Assembly (NCBI RefSeq): GCF_014349105.1
Contig: NZ_JACSJI010000019.1
Span: 1-64,000 of the forward strand
Length of the DNA: 64,000 bases
Direction: 5' to 3'
DNA from: Caulobacter sp. 17J80-11
GTDB taxonomy: Bacteria > Pseudomonadota > Alphaproteobacteria > Caulobacterales > Caulobacteraceae
Within the stretch, counting starts at the first letter, position 1. Each line of letters begins with the position of its first letter. The position numbers and the translations under genes were made by a program. The notes beneath the pieces were generated by a model, which saw nothing but the letters and a program-made list of their open reading frames with translations, searched no databases and had not been told where the DNA came from. Below are positions 1 through 8,572 of the stretch, piece after piece.

Positions 1-422
1 GCCTCTTCCTGGGCGCGCTGGGCGGCCTCGGCGGCGCCGCGTTCGGCGTCGCGGCGATCCTGTTCGGCGCGGGCGCCTTCGATGGCGCGGCGGCGGGCTT
101 CCATCTCGCCCGCCGACAGGCCGCCGGCGGCGGCCGAAGCAGCGGCGGACGGCTTGGCCTCGCGCGCTTCCGGCGCGGGCGTCTCCGGACGCGGGCGCGG
201 CTTCACCTCGAAGGCTTGCTGCGCCGGCTTCTCCGCGGGGCCGCCTTCCACACGACGGCGCTTGGTCTCGACCACCACGGTCTTGGACCGGCCGTGGCTG
301 AAGCTCTGGCGCACCGTACCCGTGCTCACCGATCCGGCCGCGCGCGGCTTCAGGGTGAGGGGCGGACGTCCGCCCGAGGCTGGCTTGTTGCCGCCGTCGT
401 TGTTGTCGTTCGCGTCGCTCAT
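1..422 (-). CDS. infB: Translation initiation factor IF-2, N-terminal part (runs off the window)
   Basis: IF-2 is the GTPase that delivers initiator tRNA to the ribosome. Only about 140 N-terminal residues are present; the GTPase domains lie beyond base 1. The ATG at 422 opens a short polar leader. A segment follows with LTLKPRAAGS and VRQSFSHGRSKTVVVETKRR, the conserved N-terminal box of alphaproteobacterial IF-2. After that comes a long Ala/Glu/Arg-rich low-complexity linker, also usual for the family. It is the fourth gene of rimP-nusA-ylxR-infB, a standard order. The gene is partial because the window ends, not because it is broken. Confidence 0.93.
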   Translation of the reverse strand, partial: MSDANDNNDGGNKPASGGRPPLTLKPRAAGSVSTGTVRQSFSHGRSKTVVVETKRRRVEGGPAEKPAQQAFEVKPRPRPETPAPEAREAKPSAAASAAAGGLSAGEMEARRRAIEGARAEQDRRDAERGAAEAAQRAQEE

Positions 423-498
423 TCGCTCGCTTTACTCGATCCCGGAGCCCAGGCTCCGGCCTTCGCTCGTCGTTCCAAAAACAAATCCGGCCGAGGCG

Positions 499-1197
499 TC
501 AGCCGCCCCGCCCGTTTCGAGCTTCCTCGCGCCAACTCGGTGGTAGGAGCGGGCGAAACCCGGCCAGTTTGCGGACCTCTTCGGTCCAGCGGTCGGCCCG
601 TCGCCCCGCAAGGAGGACGACGTGTATCACATTTTCCAGCCCTAAGGCCAAACCCAATTCTTCTGCGGAAAACGCGCCAACAACCGGAACCGGCGGGGTC
701 TGGCGTGCGGCCGCCGCGAGAAGCTTGTTGCGCCCGTCCGGGCTGCCGTCCGAAGCTTCGATCAGCCAGGCGACCTTTCCCGACTTGAGGGCCATGTGGG
801 CCTTCTCGAAGCCGTTGACAAGGACCCCCTCGCGACGGGCGAGGCCCAGTTGCTCCAGAACGCGCTTCGCAAGCAGTCGCTGGACCAGGTCGGCGAGGTC
901 CGGCTGGGCGGTCAGTTTCGCCTTCGCCGAGCGGGAGAACAGGTTCTTCTTCGCGGCGGTCTCGACCGCCTCGCGGCTGGCTTCAACCCACATGCCGCGG
1001 CCCGGCAGCTTGCGCGCCAGGTCCGGGACGACCGCGCCGTCAGGCCCGGCCACGAAGCGGATCAGCCGCTCCTCGGGCATGACCTCGCCGCTCGCCAGGT
1101 CCTTGCGGTCCCGGTCGTTTGCAGAAACGGAAGGGGATGAGGGCTCGGCCCTCATCCCCTGTTCGTTTTCCGGAGACGGGTCGTCTCGATCGGCCAA
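499..1197 (-). CDS. ylxR: YlxR/DUF448 RNA-binding protein with C-terminal L7Ae-like domain
   Basis: This 232-residue protein sits between nusA and infB, the usual place for YlxR. Residues about 30-105 carry the YlxR signature, including PEERLIRFV and the basic loop KLPGRGMWVEA. The second half (about 110-215) has the length and alternating pattern of the L7Ae/ribosomal-protein-like domain that is fused to YlxR in many alphaproteobacteria (AHMALKSGKVAWLIEASDGS). YlxR proteins bind RNA, and roles in ribosome or RNase P function have been proposed for the family. The gene starts 6 bases after the nusA stop, so it is cotranscribed. The N-terminal 30 residues are acidic and poorly conserved, so the exact start is open. 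Confidence 0.85.
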   Translation of the reverse strand: MADRDDPSPENEQGMRAEPSSPSVSANDRDRKDLASGEVMPEERLIRFVAGPDGAVVPDLARKLPGRGMWVEASREAVETAAKKNLFSRSAKAKLTAQPDLADLVQRLLAKRVLEQLGLARREGVLVNGFEKAHMALKSGKVAWLIEASDGSPDGRNKLLAAAARQTPPVPVVGAFSAEELGLALGLENVIHVVLLAGRRADRWTEEVRKLAGFRPLLPPSWREEARNGRGG

Positions 1198-1203
1198 GCC
1201 TGG

Positions 1204-2841
1204 TTACGCCTCTTCAGACTCGCCTTCGGCGAACTCGCCCTCGGCTTCTTCCGCTTCCGCGGGAACTTCCAGCTCCGAGGCGTCGATCCAGCCGGCCGCC
1301 ACGCGGGCGCGCAGGATCAGGCTTTCGGCCTGCTCGACGGTCAGGTTGAAGCTCTCCAGCACGCCCGGAACCCGGGTGCGCTCGCCGGCGCGGATCTCGT
1401 AGCCGCCGCGGATTTCGTCGGTGGCCAGGTCGGCCAGGTCCTCGACCGTCTTCACGCCGCCTTCGCCCAGGGCCACGGCCATCGGCAGGGTGACGCCCTC
1501 GACGCCGAGCACGCCGTCCTCGACGCCCAGCTCCTTGCGCTTGGCGTCCAGGGCCGCGGCTTCTCGCTCGAGGAATTCGCGGGCGCGGGTCTGCAGCTCC
1601 TGGGCGGTGTCCTCGTCGAAGCCCTCGATCGTGGCGATCTCGTGCTCGTCGACGAAGGCGATCTCGTCGAGCGAGGAGAAGCCTTCGGTGGCCAGCAGCT
1701 GGGCGATGACCTCGTCGACGTCCAGGGCTTCCTGGAACAACTGGGTGCGCTCGGTGAACTCGCGCTGACGGCGCTCGCTGTCCTGGCTCTCGGTGATGAT
1801 GTCGATCTGCCAGCCGGTCAGCTGCGAGGCCAGGCGGACGTTCTGGCCGCGCCGGCCGATCGCCAGCGACAGCTGCTCGTCCGGCACCACCACCTCGACG
1901 CGCTCGTCCTCTTCGTCCAGCACCACCTTCGACACTTCGGCCGGAGCCAGGCCGTTGACGATGAAGGTCGGCTCGTCCGGCGACCACTGGATGATGTCGA
2001 TCTTCTCGCCCTGCAGCTCGGCCACGACCGCCTGCACGCGCGAGCCGCGCATGCCCACGCACGCGCCGACCGGATCGATCGAGCCGTCGTTGGACAGCAC
2101 CGCCATCTTGGCGCGCGAGCCCGGGTCGCGGGCCACCGCGCGGATCTCGATGACGCCGTCGTACACTTCCGGCACTTCCTGGGCGAACAGCTTGGCCATG
2201 AAGCCCGGGTGGGCGCGGCTCAGCATGATCTGCGGGCCCTTGGTCTCGCGCCGGACGTCGTAGATGTAGGCGCGGATCCGGTCGCCGATGTTGAACATCT
2301 CGCGCGGGATCGACTGGTCGCGGCGCATCACGCCTTCGCCGCGGCCCAGGTCGACGATCACGTTGCCGTATTCGACGCGCTTGACGGTGCCGTTGACGAT
2401 CTCGCCGGCGCGGTCCTTGTACTCTTCGTACTGCTTCTCGCGCTCGGCCTCGCGGACCTTATGGGTCACGACCTGGCGGGCCATCTGGGTCTGCACCCGG
2501 CCGAACTCGAACGGCGGCAGGGTTTCGACGTACTCCTTGCCGACGAAGGCTTCCTTGTCGCGCTTCAGCGCGTCCTTGAGGCGCAGGAAGGCGTAGTCGT
2601 TCTCAATGTCCAGCTCGTCCTCGACCACGGTGACCACGCGGGTCAGGGCCAGTTCGCCGGTCTTGTGGTCGATCGCGGCGCGGATGTCGTGCTCGGCGCC
2701 GTAGCGGGCGCGGGCCGCCTTCTGGATCGCTTCCTCGATCGCGCTGATCACGATCTCTTTTTCGATCAGCTTCTCGCGGGCCACCGCGTCGGCGATCTGC
2801 AGGAGCTCCAGCCGGTTGGCGCTGATTCCGGTGACGGCCAT
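1204..2841 (-). CDS. nusA: Transcription termination/antitermination factor NusA
   Basis: NusA binds RNA polymerase and nascent RNA and modulates pausing, termination and antitermination. The 545-residue product has the N-terminal polymerase-binding domain ([20 protein letters not shown] onward), an S1 domain ([20 protein letters not shown]), two KH domains ([32 protein letters not shown]) and C-terminal helix-hairpin-helix-like acidic repeats ending in a Glu-rich tail. The frame is open upstream to 3225, but those codons are antisense-like sequence inside rimP. The ATG at 2841 shares its A with the rimP stop (TGATG), giving tight translational coupling. The extended C-terminal repeats are normal for proteobacteria. 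Confidence 0.97.
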   Translation of the reverse strand: MAVTGISANRLELLQIADAVAREKLIEKEIVISAIEEAIQKAARARYGAEHDIRAAIDHKTGELALTRVVTVVEDELDIENDYAFLRLKDALKRDKEAFVGKEYVETLPPFEFGRVQTQMARQVVTHKVREAEREKQYEEYKDRAGEIVNGTVKRVEYGNVIVDLGRGEGVMRRDQSIPREMFNIGDRIRAYIYDVRRETKGPQIMLSRAHPGFMAKLFAQEVPEVYDGVIEIRAVARDPGSRAKMAVLSNDGSIDPVGACVGMRGSRVQAVVAELQGEKIDIIQWSPDEPTFIVNGLAPAEVSKVVLDEEDERVEVVVPDEQLSLAIGRRGQNVRLASQLTGWQIDIITESQDSERRQREFTERTQLFQEALDVDEVIAQLLATEGFSSLDEIAFVDEHEIATIEGFDEDTAQELQTRAREFLEREAAALDAKRKELGVEDGVLGVEGVTLPMAVALGEGGVKTVEDLADLATDEIRGGYEIRAGERTRVPGVLESFNLTVEQAESLILRARVAAGWIDASELEVPAEAEEAEGEFAEGESEEA

Positions 2842-3392
2842 CAGGCTTCGTCCTCTTCTTCGTCGGTTTGACTGGTCAAACGCGCCGCGCGTTCCGCGGC
2901 GCCTTTTTTCATCAGCTCGTCGTTCAGCACGAGCTTGGCCTCGGAGATCCAGGCGAACGGCACCATCGCCGTCTCGTCCTCGCCCTCCAGGTCGACGGCG
3001 ACGTTTTCGCCCTCGACCCCGGCCAGGGTTCCCTTGAAGCGCTTGCGGTTCTCGACCAGGCGGTCGAGCTCGATACGCGCCTCGTAGCCTTCCCAGATCT
3101 CGAAATCCTTCAGCCGGGTCAGCGGCCGGTCGATGCCCGGCGAGGAGACCTCCAGCATGTATTCGCCGGCGATCGGGTCGGCGGCGTCCAGCACCTCGGA
3201 GACGGCCCGCGACAGGCGCGTGCACTCGTCGATGCTGATCTCATTGTCGGCCGGACGCTCGGCCATGATCTGCAGCCGGCGGCGCTGGGTGCCGCCCATC
3301 AGGCGGACCCGGACGATCTCCAGCCCCTGGCTCTCGGCCACGGGGTCCAGCAGCTCCAGGATGGCGCGGTCCTCGGCGGTCTTGGCGCGCAA
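2841..3392 (-). CDS. rimP: Ribosome maturation factor RimP
   Basis: RimP is needed for maturation of the 30S ribosomal subunit. The 183-residue product has the two expected domains: an N-terminal alpha/beta domain with the family motif [11 protein letters not shown] around residue 100, and a C-terminal Sm-like beta domain ([15 protein letters not shown]). The tail is acidic (DEEEDEA). The best start is a TTG at 3392 with an AGAGGA-type ribosome site about 8 bases upstream; no ATG is suitably placed. It is first in rimP-nusA-ylxR-infB and is preceded by a short leader with two hairpins, the second ending in a T run. Confidence 0.94.
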   Translation of the reverse strand: MRAKTAEDRAILELLDPVAESQGLEIVRVRLMGGTQRRRLQIMAERPADNEISIDECTRLSRAVSEVLDAADPIAGEYMLEVSSPGIDRPLTRLKDFEIWEGYEARIELDRLVENRKRFKGTLAGVEGENVAVDLEGEDETAMVPFAWISEAKLVLNDELMKKGAAERAARLTSQTDEEEDEA

Positions 3393-3413
3393 CTCGGCGG
3401 TCCTCTGGTCAAC

Positions 3414-3442
3414 AAAAAAGCGGCGGGCCTTCCGGCCGCCGC
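3414..3442 (-). terminator. Premature (attenuator-like) terminator in the rimP leader
   Basis: On the minus strand a perfect 7-bp GC stem (GCGGCGG / CCGCCGC) is followed at once by six T residues. It ends about 20 bases before the TTG start of rimP, inside the leader of the operon rather than after a gene. A smaller hairpin (AGCGTC-TTCC-GACGCT, 3447-3462) precedes it. A terminator here would let the operon control its own expression, which would be fitting because it encodes NusA. The structure is seen directly; the regulatory role is inferred. Confidence 0.75.
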
Positions 3443-3481
3443 TCGAAGCGTCGGAAGACGCTGCGATAGCGATGTCAGGTG

Positions 3482-3489
3482 GATATAGC
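3482..3489 (-). promoter_or_regulatory. Probable -10 element of the rimP operon
   Basis: On the minus strand the octamer GCTATATC matches the Caulobacter housekeeping -10 consensus GCTANAWC at every position. It lies about 90 bases before the rimP start, so transcription would begin just before the two leader hairpins. I do not see a convincing -35 element at the expected spacing. Confidence 0.55.
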
Positions 3490-3591
3490 GCGGGCGCGCA
3501 CCGCGCGCCAGCCCCTCGGTCAGCGCGGCCGAGCGCGTCCCAATAGCTTCGTCGCCCTCGGGCTCGTCCCGCGGGCGACGGCTGTGGGAGC

Positions 3592-3841
3592 TCAGGCCGT
3601 CAAGTCCTTCACCCGGCCCGGCCGACCGCCGTCAGCGGCGGAGGTCTTCGCCTCCTCCTGGATCAGCTGCTGCAGCGGCTGCTCGATCGCCTCGCGCTCC
3701 TCCGGGGGCGATCTTGTCGAACTCGGCGCGCACGCCCGATGTCTCGGTCGAGCCTGCGCGCGAAGCCGACGCGGTCTGGTCCAGCGCCGAGCCGCGAAAG
3801 GCCGGCGGCACGCCGTTGTTGTGGAGCTTGGGAAAGTCCAT
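3592..3841 (-). pseudogene. Small hypothetical gene interrupted by a one-base frameshift
   Basis: An ATG at 3841 opens a plausible protein (MDFPKLHNNGVPPAFRGSAL...) that reads well to ...AEFDKIAP at about 3706, then turns into antisense-like sequence. Dropping one C from a run of five (the GGGGG on the plus strand near 3705-3709) restores a sensible reading, ...IAPEEREAIEQPLQQLIQEE..., to a TGA at 3592. The repaired product would be about 82 residues, charged and helical near its end. Either the gene is really disrupted or the homopolymer was miscounted in sequencing. I do not recognise the family. Confidence 0.5.
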
Positions 3842-3964
3842 GCGAGGCCTCGCTGCGATTTGAGGGTGAAGGACGCCTTTTGCGTCGGCGCCCCGCGCCC
3901 GCGAGGCCACATCCTGGTTGCCCGGGCAGGGTAACAGCGTCAGAATTTCGGAGAAGGTGCGTGT

Positions 3965-3990
3965 ACGGCACGACAGCTGTGCCGTTTTGT
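3965..3990 (+). promoter_or_regulatory. Inverted repeat upstream of the LysR-type gene
   Basis: Perfect 7-bp arms ACGGCAC / GTGCCGT surround a 7-base centre and are followed by TTTTGT. The repeat ends about 20 bases before the GTG start at 4007. It could be the binding site through which the LysR-type regulator controls its own gene, or a weak terminator isolating it from upstream reads. The sequence alone does not decide. Confidence 0.45.
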
Positions 3991-4006
3991 CAAAGATCGG
4001 GTCGGC

Positions 4007-4894
4007 GTGGACAAGACCGCGGGGTTGGTTCAGTTCGTCCGGGCGGTTGAGACCGGCTCGTTCAGCGCCGCCGCGCGGCTGATCGGGACCACGCCCTCGG
4101 CGGTGTCCAAGAGCATCGACCGGCTGGAGCGGCGGCTGGGCGCCAAGCTGTTCCTGCGCTCCACCCGCACCCTGACCCTGACCGACGACGGCGCGGCCTA
4201 TTTCGAGCGGGTCGGGCCGTTGCTGCGCGCGCTGGAGGACGCCGAGGACGCCCTGCACGCCGACACAGGCGGGCGCGGGCGGCTGCGGGTCAGCCTGCCC
4301 AACGTGCTGGCCCCGGGCCTGCTCGACGCCCTGACCGGCGAGTTCCTGGCCCGTCACCCGCAGATCAAGCTGGAGCTCAGCGTCACCGACCGGCACGTCG
4401 ACGTCATCCGCGAAGGCTACGACGTGAGCCTCCGCGCCGGACCGGTCGGCGACACCGAGCTGGTGGCGCGTCCGCTGGGCCGGTTGCCCATGGTGCTGGC
4501 CGCCTCGCCCGCCTACCTGGCGCGCGCCGGGCGGCCGCGGACGGCGGAGGACCTGCCGGCGGCCGCGCACCTGCGCTACCTGCTGGGCGGCCGCCCGATC
4601 GGGATCGATTTCGCCGACGGCGAGGCGTTTTCGCCCGAGGGCGTGCTCGACGCGGATTCCGGCCTGGCCCTGCGCCATGCGGCCCTGAACGGCCTGGGGA
4701 TCGCCTGCCTGCTGAAGATGTGGGTCGAGGACGACCTCCAGTCCGGGCGCCTGGAGATCGTCCTGCCGGAGCGGCCGCTCAGGGGCGTGCCGCTGCAGGC
4801 GCTGCACGCCTTCGGCCGCTTTCAGCCCCTGCGCGTGCGCCTGTTGCTGGACTTCGTGGCCGAGCGGATGCGGCCGCTGACGCTGGAGCCCTGA
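4007..4894 (+). CDS. LysR-family transcriptional regulator
   Basis: The product is 295 residues, typical for LysR-type regulators. An N-terminal winged helix-turn-helix (about residues 3-62) contains the family pattern FVRAVETGSFSAAARLIGTT and PSAVSKSIDRLERRLGAKLF. The remainder is the effector-binding domain (about 90-290) with two Rossmann-like lobes. The start is a GTG at 4007. It lies tail-to-tail with the NmrA-like oxidoreductase: the stop codons abut, forming TGATCA. Because these genes are convergent rather than divergent, the neighbour is not automatically the target. The effector is unknown. Confidence 0.92.
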   Translation: MDKTAGLVQFVRAVETGSFSAAARLIGTTPSAVSKSIDRLERRLGAKLFLRSTRTLTLTDDGAAYFERVGPLLRALEDAEDALHADTGGRGRLRVSLPNVLAPGLLDALTGEFLARHPQIKLELSVTDRHVDVIREGYDVSLRAGPVGDTELVARPLGRLPMVLAASPAYLARAGRPRTAEDLPAAAHLRYLLGGRPIGIDFADGEAFSPEGVLDADSGLALRHAALNGLGIACLLKMWVEDDLQSGRLEIVLPERPLRGVPLQALHAFGRFQPLRVRLLLDFVAERMRPLTLEP

Positions 4895-5656
4895 TCAGCG
4901 CGGGTGGGCGACGTCCTGGCGCAGCCACTCGGCGTAGGTGACCTTGCCCAGCCGCGGATGGTCGGTCTCCGGCCGCAGGGCCGTGTCGTCCAGCTTGGCG
5001 CCGAAGTACTTGGCCTCCGGGTCGGGGGTGACGGTCCGCTTGTCGCCGTGGGCGTCCAGATAGGCGCGGGCGAAGGCGTCCATGCGGATGGGCTCGGGCC
5101 CGGCGATCTCCATCGTGCCCAGGGCGGGCGGAGCCAGGGCGGCGTCGGCCACCGCGGCGGCCACGTCGTCGGCGGCGATCGGCTGCATCATGCCGGTCGA
5201 CAGGCGGATCTCGCCGCCCTTGGTCGCGTCGTCGATGATGCCGCGCGCGAACTGGAAGAACTGGGTCGAGCGGACGATGGTCCAGGGCACGCCCGAGGCC
5301 TTGATCAAGCCTTCCTGGGCCAGCTTGGCGCGGAAGTAGCCGTTGGTCGGCAGCCGCTCCAGGCCGACGATCGACAAGGCCACGTGGTGGCGCACGCCGG
5401 CCGCCTTCTCGGCCTCCAGCAGGTTGCCGGTCGAGGTCTTGAAGAATCTCATCACCGCCTCGTCTTCGAAGGAGGGCGAGTTGACCAGCTCGACGACCAC
5501 CTCGGCCCCGGCCAGCGCCTCGGCCAGCCCGGCGCCGGTCAGGGTGTCGACGCCGGAGGCGGGCGAGGCGGCGATCACCTCGTGGCCCCTCTGGCGCAGG
5601 ATGGTCACGACTTTCGAGCCGATCAGGCCGGTGGCGCCGACGACGACGATCTTCAT
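4895..5656 (-). CDS. NmrA/SDR-like NAD(P)-binding protein
   Basis: The 253-residue product is an atypical short-chain dehydrogenase fold. The N-terminus has the nucleotide-binding pattern MKIVVVGATGLIGSKVV, with the Gly motif GATGLIG at residues about 7-13. Later segments (YFRAKLAQEGLIKASGVPWT and VRSTQFFQF) are typical of NmrA-like and NAD(P)H-quinone-sensing family members that recognise a dinucleotide or reduce small substrates. It lacks a clear YxxxK catalytic pair. The ATG at 5656 is followed immediately by the fold. It ends tail-to-tail with the LysR gene. The substrate cannot be named. Confidence 0.85.
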   Translation of the reverse strand: MKIVVVGATGLIGSKVVTILRQRGHEVIAASPASGVDTLTGAGLAEALAGAEVVVELVNSPSFEDEAVMRFFKTSTGNLLEAEKAAGVRHHVALSIVGLERLPTNGYFRAKLAQEGLIKASGVPWTIVRSTQFFQFARGIIDDATKGGEIRLSTGMMQPIAADDVAAAVADAALAPPALGTMEIAGPEPIRMDAFARAYLDAHGDKRTVTPDPEAKYFGAKLDDTALRPETDHPRLGKVTYAEWLRQDVAHPR

Positions 5657-5943
5657 AGGTGGATCTCCAGGGTTGCGCCGCCCGAGAGCCGCGTCGCGGC
5701 GACGAACCGGGATCGGGCGGGAAAGTTCGAGCCCCTAGATAGATTGTCGGAATCCGGCCGTTAGCCGGGCGTCGGGCACACGACCTGTTCCCGCGCGGCA
5801 CAGGCGGCGGACGCTGAACGCGGGCCTGGTACGGCCCTTGCGATCAAGGCCGACGCGGATGCGACAGGGATCGTCAGCGCTGCGGGTCGGCTGGGCGAGG
5901 CTCGGCGGGCCCGCCGCGGCGGGCGCTGAAACGGAGTCCTGAC
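5657..5943. other. Intergenic gap without a clear gene
   Basis: About 290 bases separate the start of the NmrA-like gene (minus) from the start of the small repeat protein (plus), so the gap must hold both promoters. I see no match good enough to call a promoter. A ribosome site (GGAG in aacggagtcc) occurs just before the ATG at 5944. Confidence 0.4.
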
Positions 5944-6162
5944 ATGCAGATCGACGACCCGTACCTGCCCGGCGCCTCAGCCGATCGGCGGATCATCGTG
6001 TACTCGACCACCAGCCTGGCCGGCGTTCCGGAGCCGGTCGAAGCCGCCGCCGACCGGCGGATCATCGTCTATACGACCACCAGCCTGACCGACCACGACC
6101 AGTCGGCAGCTCTTCACGAGCCGTCCGCGACCGTTCACGTGGGCGACGACTGGATGTTCTGA
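5944..6162 (+). CDS. Small hypothetical protein with an internal tandem repeat
   Basis: A 72-residue frame follows a good ribosome site (GGAG, 8 bases before the ATG). The protein contains two near-identical copies of ADRRIIVY(S/T)TTSL, at residues about 13-25 and 36-48, with the DNA repeated at about 5979-6021 and 6048-6090. Third-position changes between the copies are mostly silent, which argues that the frame is translated. The rest is acidic and polar (DDPYLPG at the start, VGDDWMF at the end). No signal peptide or membrane segment is visible. I do not recognise the family. Confidence 0.6.
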   Translation: MQIDDPYLPGASADRRIIVYSTTSLAGVPEPVEAAADRRIIVYTTTSLTDHDQSAALHEPSATVHVGDDWMF

Positions 6163-6204
6163 GTAAGGGCGTCGCTCCGGGCGCCGCCCGGAGCGACGGC
6201 TCCT

Positions 6205-6405
6205 TCAGCCGGCCGGCCAGACGACGGCTTGCGCGACGACGACCTTCTGTCCGTCGAACGCCGCCGCCGGCGAGCCGTGCAGGCGATAGCCGATCGCCAG
6301 CATGTCGCTCACCCGCCGACAAAACTGCGCGTCGTCCGGGCCGGTCAGCAGCCGATACCTCGGCGCGCCGTTCGGGGGACCGCTCGTCTCGTGGCCGTCG
6401 CTCAT
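6205..6405 (-). CDS. DUF1737-type small protein
   Basis: The 66-residue product contains the core of the DUF1737 domain: RYRLLTGPDDAQFCRRVSDM, then LAIGYRLHGSPAAAFDGQKV and a closing VVAQAVVWP. Family members are short, soluble and uncharacterised. The ATG at 6405 leaves a short polar lead-in before the domain. It stands alone between the small repeat protein and trmB on the same strand as trmB. Confidence 0.8.
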   Translation of the reverse strand: MSDGHETSGPPNGAPRYRLLTGPDDAQFCRRVSDMLAIGYRLHGSPAAAFDGQKVVVAQAVVWPAG

Positions 6406-6518
6406 CGGTGTCGAAGCTCCCCTGTGACCCAGCCCTTCATGGGGCTGTCCGCGTTCCGTCGCGCGCGGTTTGGGACGAACCCGCCTCCGACAGCGACGAA
6501 GACCCGGCGGGACGCGGC

Positions 6519-7208
6519 TCAGACCCGCTCGAACTCCAGGTAGATCGGCTGGGTGTCGCCCAGCAGCTTCTCCTGATAGCGCGTGGTCACGTGGTCGGCC
6601 GGGGCCACCTTCCAGTGGTCGGCCTTTTCAGCCGGCCAGCGGAAGGCGGGCTCCTTCAGGGCGCGCTCCAGCGTCCAGGCGGCGTAGTCCTTCCAGTCGG
6701 TGACGAAGCGGAAGCGGCCGCCCGGCTTCAGCACGCGGGCCAGTTCCGTCAGGGTCTCCTGTTGGATGACGCGGCGCTTGTGGTGGCGCGCTTTCGGCCA
6801 CGGATCGGGGAACAGCACGAACACCCGCTCCAGCGAGGCGTCCGGGAAAGCCGCCAACACGTCGCGGGCGTCGCCCATGTGCAGGCGCACGTTGGTCAGC
6901 TCGCGCTCCTCGACGTGGCGCAGCGCGCTGCCCACCCCGTTCTGGAACGGCTCGCAGCCGACGATCAGCACGTCGGGGTGGCGCGCGGCCTGCTCGGCCA
7001 TGTGCTCGCCGCCGCCGAACCCGACCTCGAACCAGACCGCCTTCGCGTCGGGCATGAGCGCGCGCGGGTCGATCGGGCCTGCGGCCGGATCGGGCACGGC
7101 GATCTGCGGCAGGAGGGTCTCCATCAGGGCGGCCTGACGGGGCTTCAGCGTGCGCGACTTGATCCGCCCGAACGAACGCAGCGGACCCCAGGTGGGAGGC
7201 GTGGACAT
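6519..7208 (-). CDS. trmB: tRNA (guanine-N7-)-methyltransferase
   Basis: TrmB methylates G46 in the variable loop of tRNAs using S-adenosylmethionine. The 229-residue product has the SAM-binding segment WFEVGFGGGEHMAEQAARHP, the acidic end of strand 2 (IVGCEPF) and the family hallmark LFPDPWPKARHHKRRVIQ. The C-terminal DHVTTRYQEKLLGDTQPIY is also diagnostic. The ATG at 7208 gives a normal length. It lies downstream of metK on the same strand, so the enzyme that makes SAM and a user of SAM are neighbours; this order is common in Caulobacterales. Confidence 0.96.
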   Translation of the reverse strand: MSTPPTWGPLRSFGRIKSRTLKPRQAALMETLLPQIAVPDPAAGPIDPRALMPDAKAVWFEVGFGGGEHMAEQAARHPDVLIVGCEPFQNGVGSALRHVEERELTNVRLHMGDARDVLAAFPDASLERVFVLFPDPWPKARHHKRRVIQQETLTELARVLKPGGRFRFVTDWKDYAAWTLERALKEPAFRWPAEKADHWKVAPADHVTTRYQEKLLGDTQPIYLEFERV

Positions 7209-7275
7209 GGGCGGGGGCTATAGACGCTCACGCCCGCGGCGGAAACCGTGTCGAAAGCCGAGGCCCGGAAACGAC

Positions 7276-7308
7276 AGCGGCGCCGGCTCTTGCGAGCGCG
7301 GCGCCGCT
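7276..7308 (-). terminator. Strong hairpin between metK and trmB, possible terminator
   Basis: Nine-base perfect arms (AGCGGCGCC / GGCGCCGCT) enclose a second stem, GCTC-TTGC-GAGC. It sits 36 bases after the metK stop and 68 bases before trmB. There is no T run on either side, so an intrinsic terminator is uncertain; it may instead stabilise the metK mRNA 3' end. Confidence 0.4.
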
Positions 7309-7344
7309 TGCATTCGTCCGGCGCCGGCGCGCCCGAGGCTCAGA

Positions 7345-8538
7345 TCACTCCGCCGGGGCCAGGACCTTGGCGCCGAAGAGGCTGCGCAACTCCTCGACCA
7401 GGTCGGTCTTCTCCCAGGAGAAGCCGCCCTCCTTGTCGGGCGTGCGGCCGAAGTGGCCGTAGGCCGCGGTGCGGGCGTAGATCGGCCGGTTCAGCTTCAG
7501 GTGCTCGCGGATGCCGCGCGGGGTCAGGCCGCCGATCAGGTCGGGCAGGACCTTCTCCAGCCGGGCCTCGTCGACCTGGCCGGTGCCGTGCAGGTCGACG
7601 TAGAAGCTGAGCGGCTTCGACACGCCGATGGCGTAGCTGACCTGCAGGGTGCACTTCGACGCCAGGCCGGCGGCCACGACGTTCTTGGCCAGGTACCGGC
7701 AGGCATAGGCCGCCGAACGGTCGACCTTGGTCGGATCCTTGCCGGAGAACGCGCCGCCGCCGTGCGGGGCGGCGCCGCCGTAGGTGTCGACGATGATCTT
7801 GCGGCCGGTGATGCCGGCGTCGCCGTCCGGGCCGCCGATCACGAAGGCGCCGGTCGGATTGACCATCCACTCGGTCTCCGGCGTGATCAGGCCTTCGGGG
7901 AAGACCGACAGCACGTAGGGCCGGATCAGCGCCTCGACGTCGCGGGAGGACAGGCCCTCCTTGTGCTGGGTCGAGACCACGATCTTCAGCGCACGGGTCG
8001 GGCGGCCGTTCTCGTAGAGGAGGGTCACCTGGCTCTTGGCGTCGGGCTCCAGCTCCGGACGCTCGCCAGAGTGGCGCACCTCGGACAGGCGCTTGAGGAT
8101 GTTGTGGGAGTACTGCAGCGTCGCGGGCATCAACTCCGGGGTCTCGTCGACCGCGTAGCCGAACATGATGCCCTGGTCGCCGGCGCCCTCGTCCTTGCCC
8201 TCGGCGGCGTCGACGCCCTGGGCGATGTGGGCGGACTGTTCGTGCAGGTGGCAGGCGTAGTCGGCTTTGGCCCAGTGGAAGCCTTCCTGGGCGTAGCCGA
8301 TGTCCCTGACCGCGGCCCGGACCTTGTCCTCGAGGCCGTCGATCACCGAGCGGGGTCCGCGGACCTCGCCGGCCAGGACGATGCGATTGGTGGTCACCAG
8401 CGTCTCGCAGGCCACGCGGGCCTCGGGTTCCGCCGCCAGATAGGCGTCAACCACAGTGTCGGAGATCCTGTCAGCCACCTTGTCCGGATGGCCTTCGGAA
8501 ACGCTTTCGCTGGTGAAGATGTAGGAGGGTCGGATCAC
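7345..8538 (-). CDS. metK: S-adenosylmethionine synthetase
   Basis: MetK makes SAM from methionine and ATP. Family motifs are all present: [20 protein letters not shown] at the N-terminus, [37 protein letters not shown] and [19 protein letters not shown] (the glycine-rich P-loop-like motif). The frame is open to an ATG at 8574, but that codon lies within a near-palindromic AT-rich element. A GTG at 8538 (reading [16 protein letters not shown]) gives a typical 397-residue enzyme, and I prefer it. Upstream is an XRE regulator on the same strand that may control it. Confidence 0.95.
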   Translation of the reverse strand: MIRPSYIFTSESVSEGHPDKVADRISDTVVDAYLAAEPEARVACETLVTTNRIVLAGEVRGPRSVIDGLEDKVRAAVRDIGYAQEGFHWAKADYACHLHEQSAHIAQGVDAAEGKDEGAGDQGIMFGYAVDETPELMPATLQYSHNILKRLSEVRHSGERPELEPDAKSQVTLLYENGRPTRALKIVVSTQHKEGLSSRDVEALIRPYVLSVFPEGLITPETEWMVNPTGAFVIGGPDGDAGITGRKIIVDTYGGAAPHGGGAFSGKDPTKVDRSAAYACRYLAKNVVAAGLASKCTLQVSYAIGVSKPLSFYVDLHGTGQVDEARLEKVLPDLIGGLTPRGIREHLKLNRPIYARTAAYGHFGRTPDKEGGFSWEKTDLVEELRSLFGAKVLAPAE

Positions 8539-8572
8539 GGTTTGTCGCCCCGCTGAGCTGAGGCCCGCGAAC

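Noticed and set aside
2842-3225. N-terminal extension of nusA
   Set aside because: The extension lies inside rimP in another frame and lacks NusA similarity; the TGATG junction marks the real start.
3440-3610. A tRNA gene upstream of rimP, as metY in E. coli
   Set aside because: I looked for a cloverleaf and the T-loop GTTCRA pattern on both strands and found none; the visible structures are two simple hairpins.
3632-4807. 391-codon minus frame opposite the LysR-type gene
   Set aside because: The part over the LysR gene is shadow. Only the stretch from 3841 downward looks like protein, and it is reported as the frameshifted small gene.
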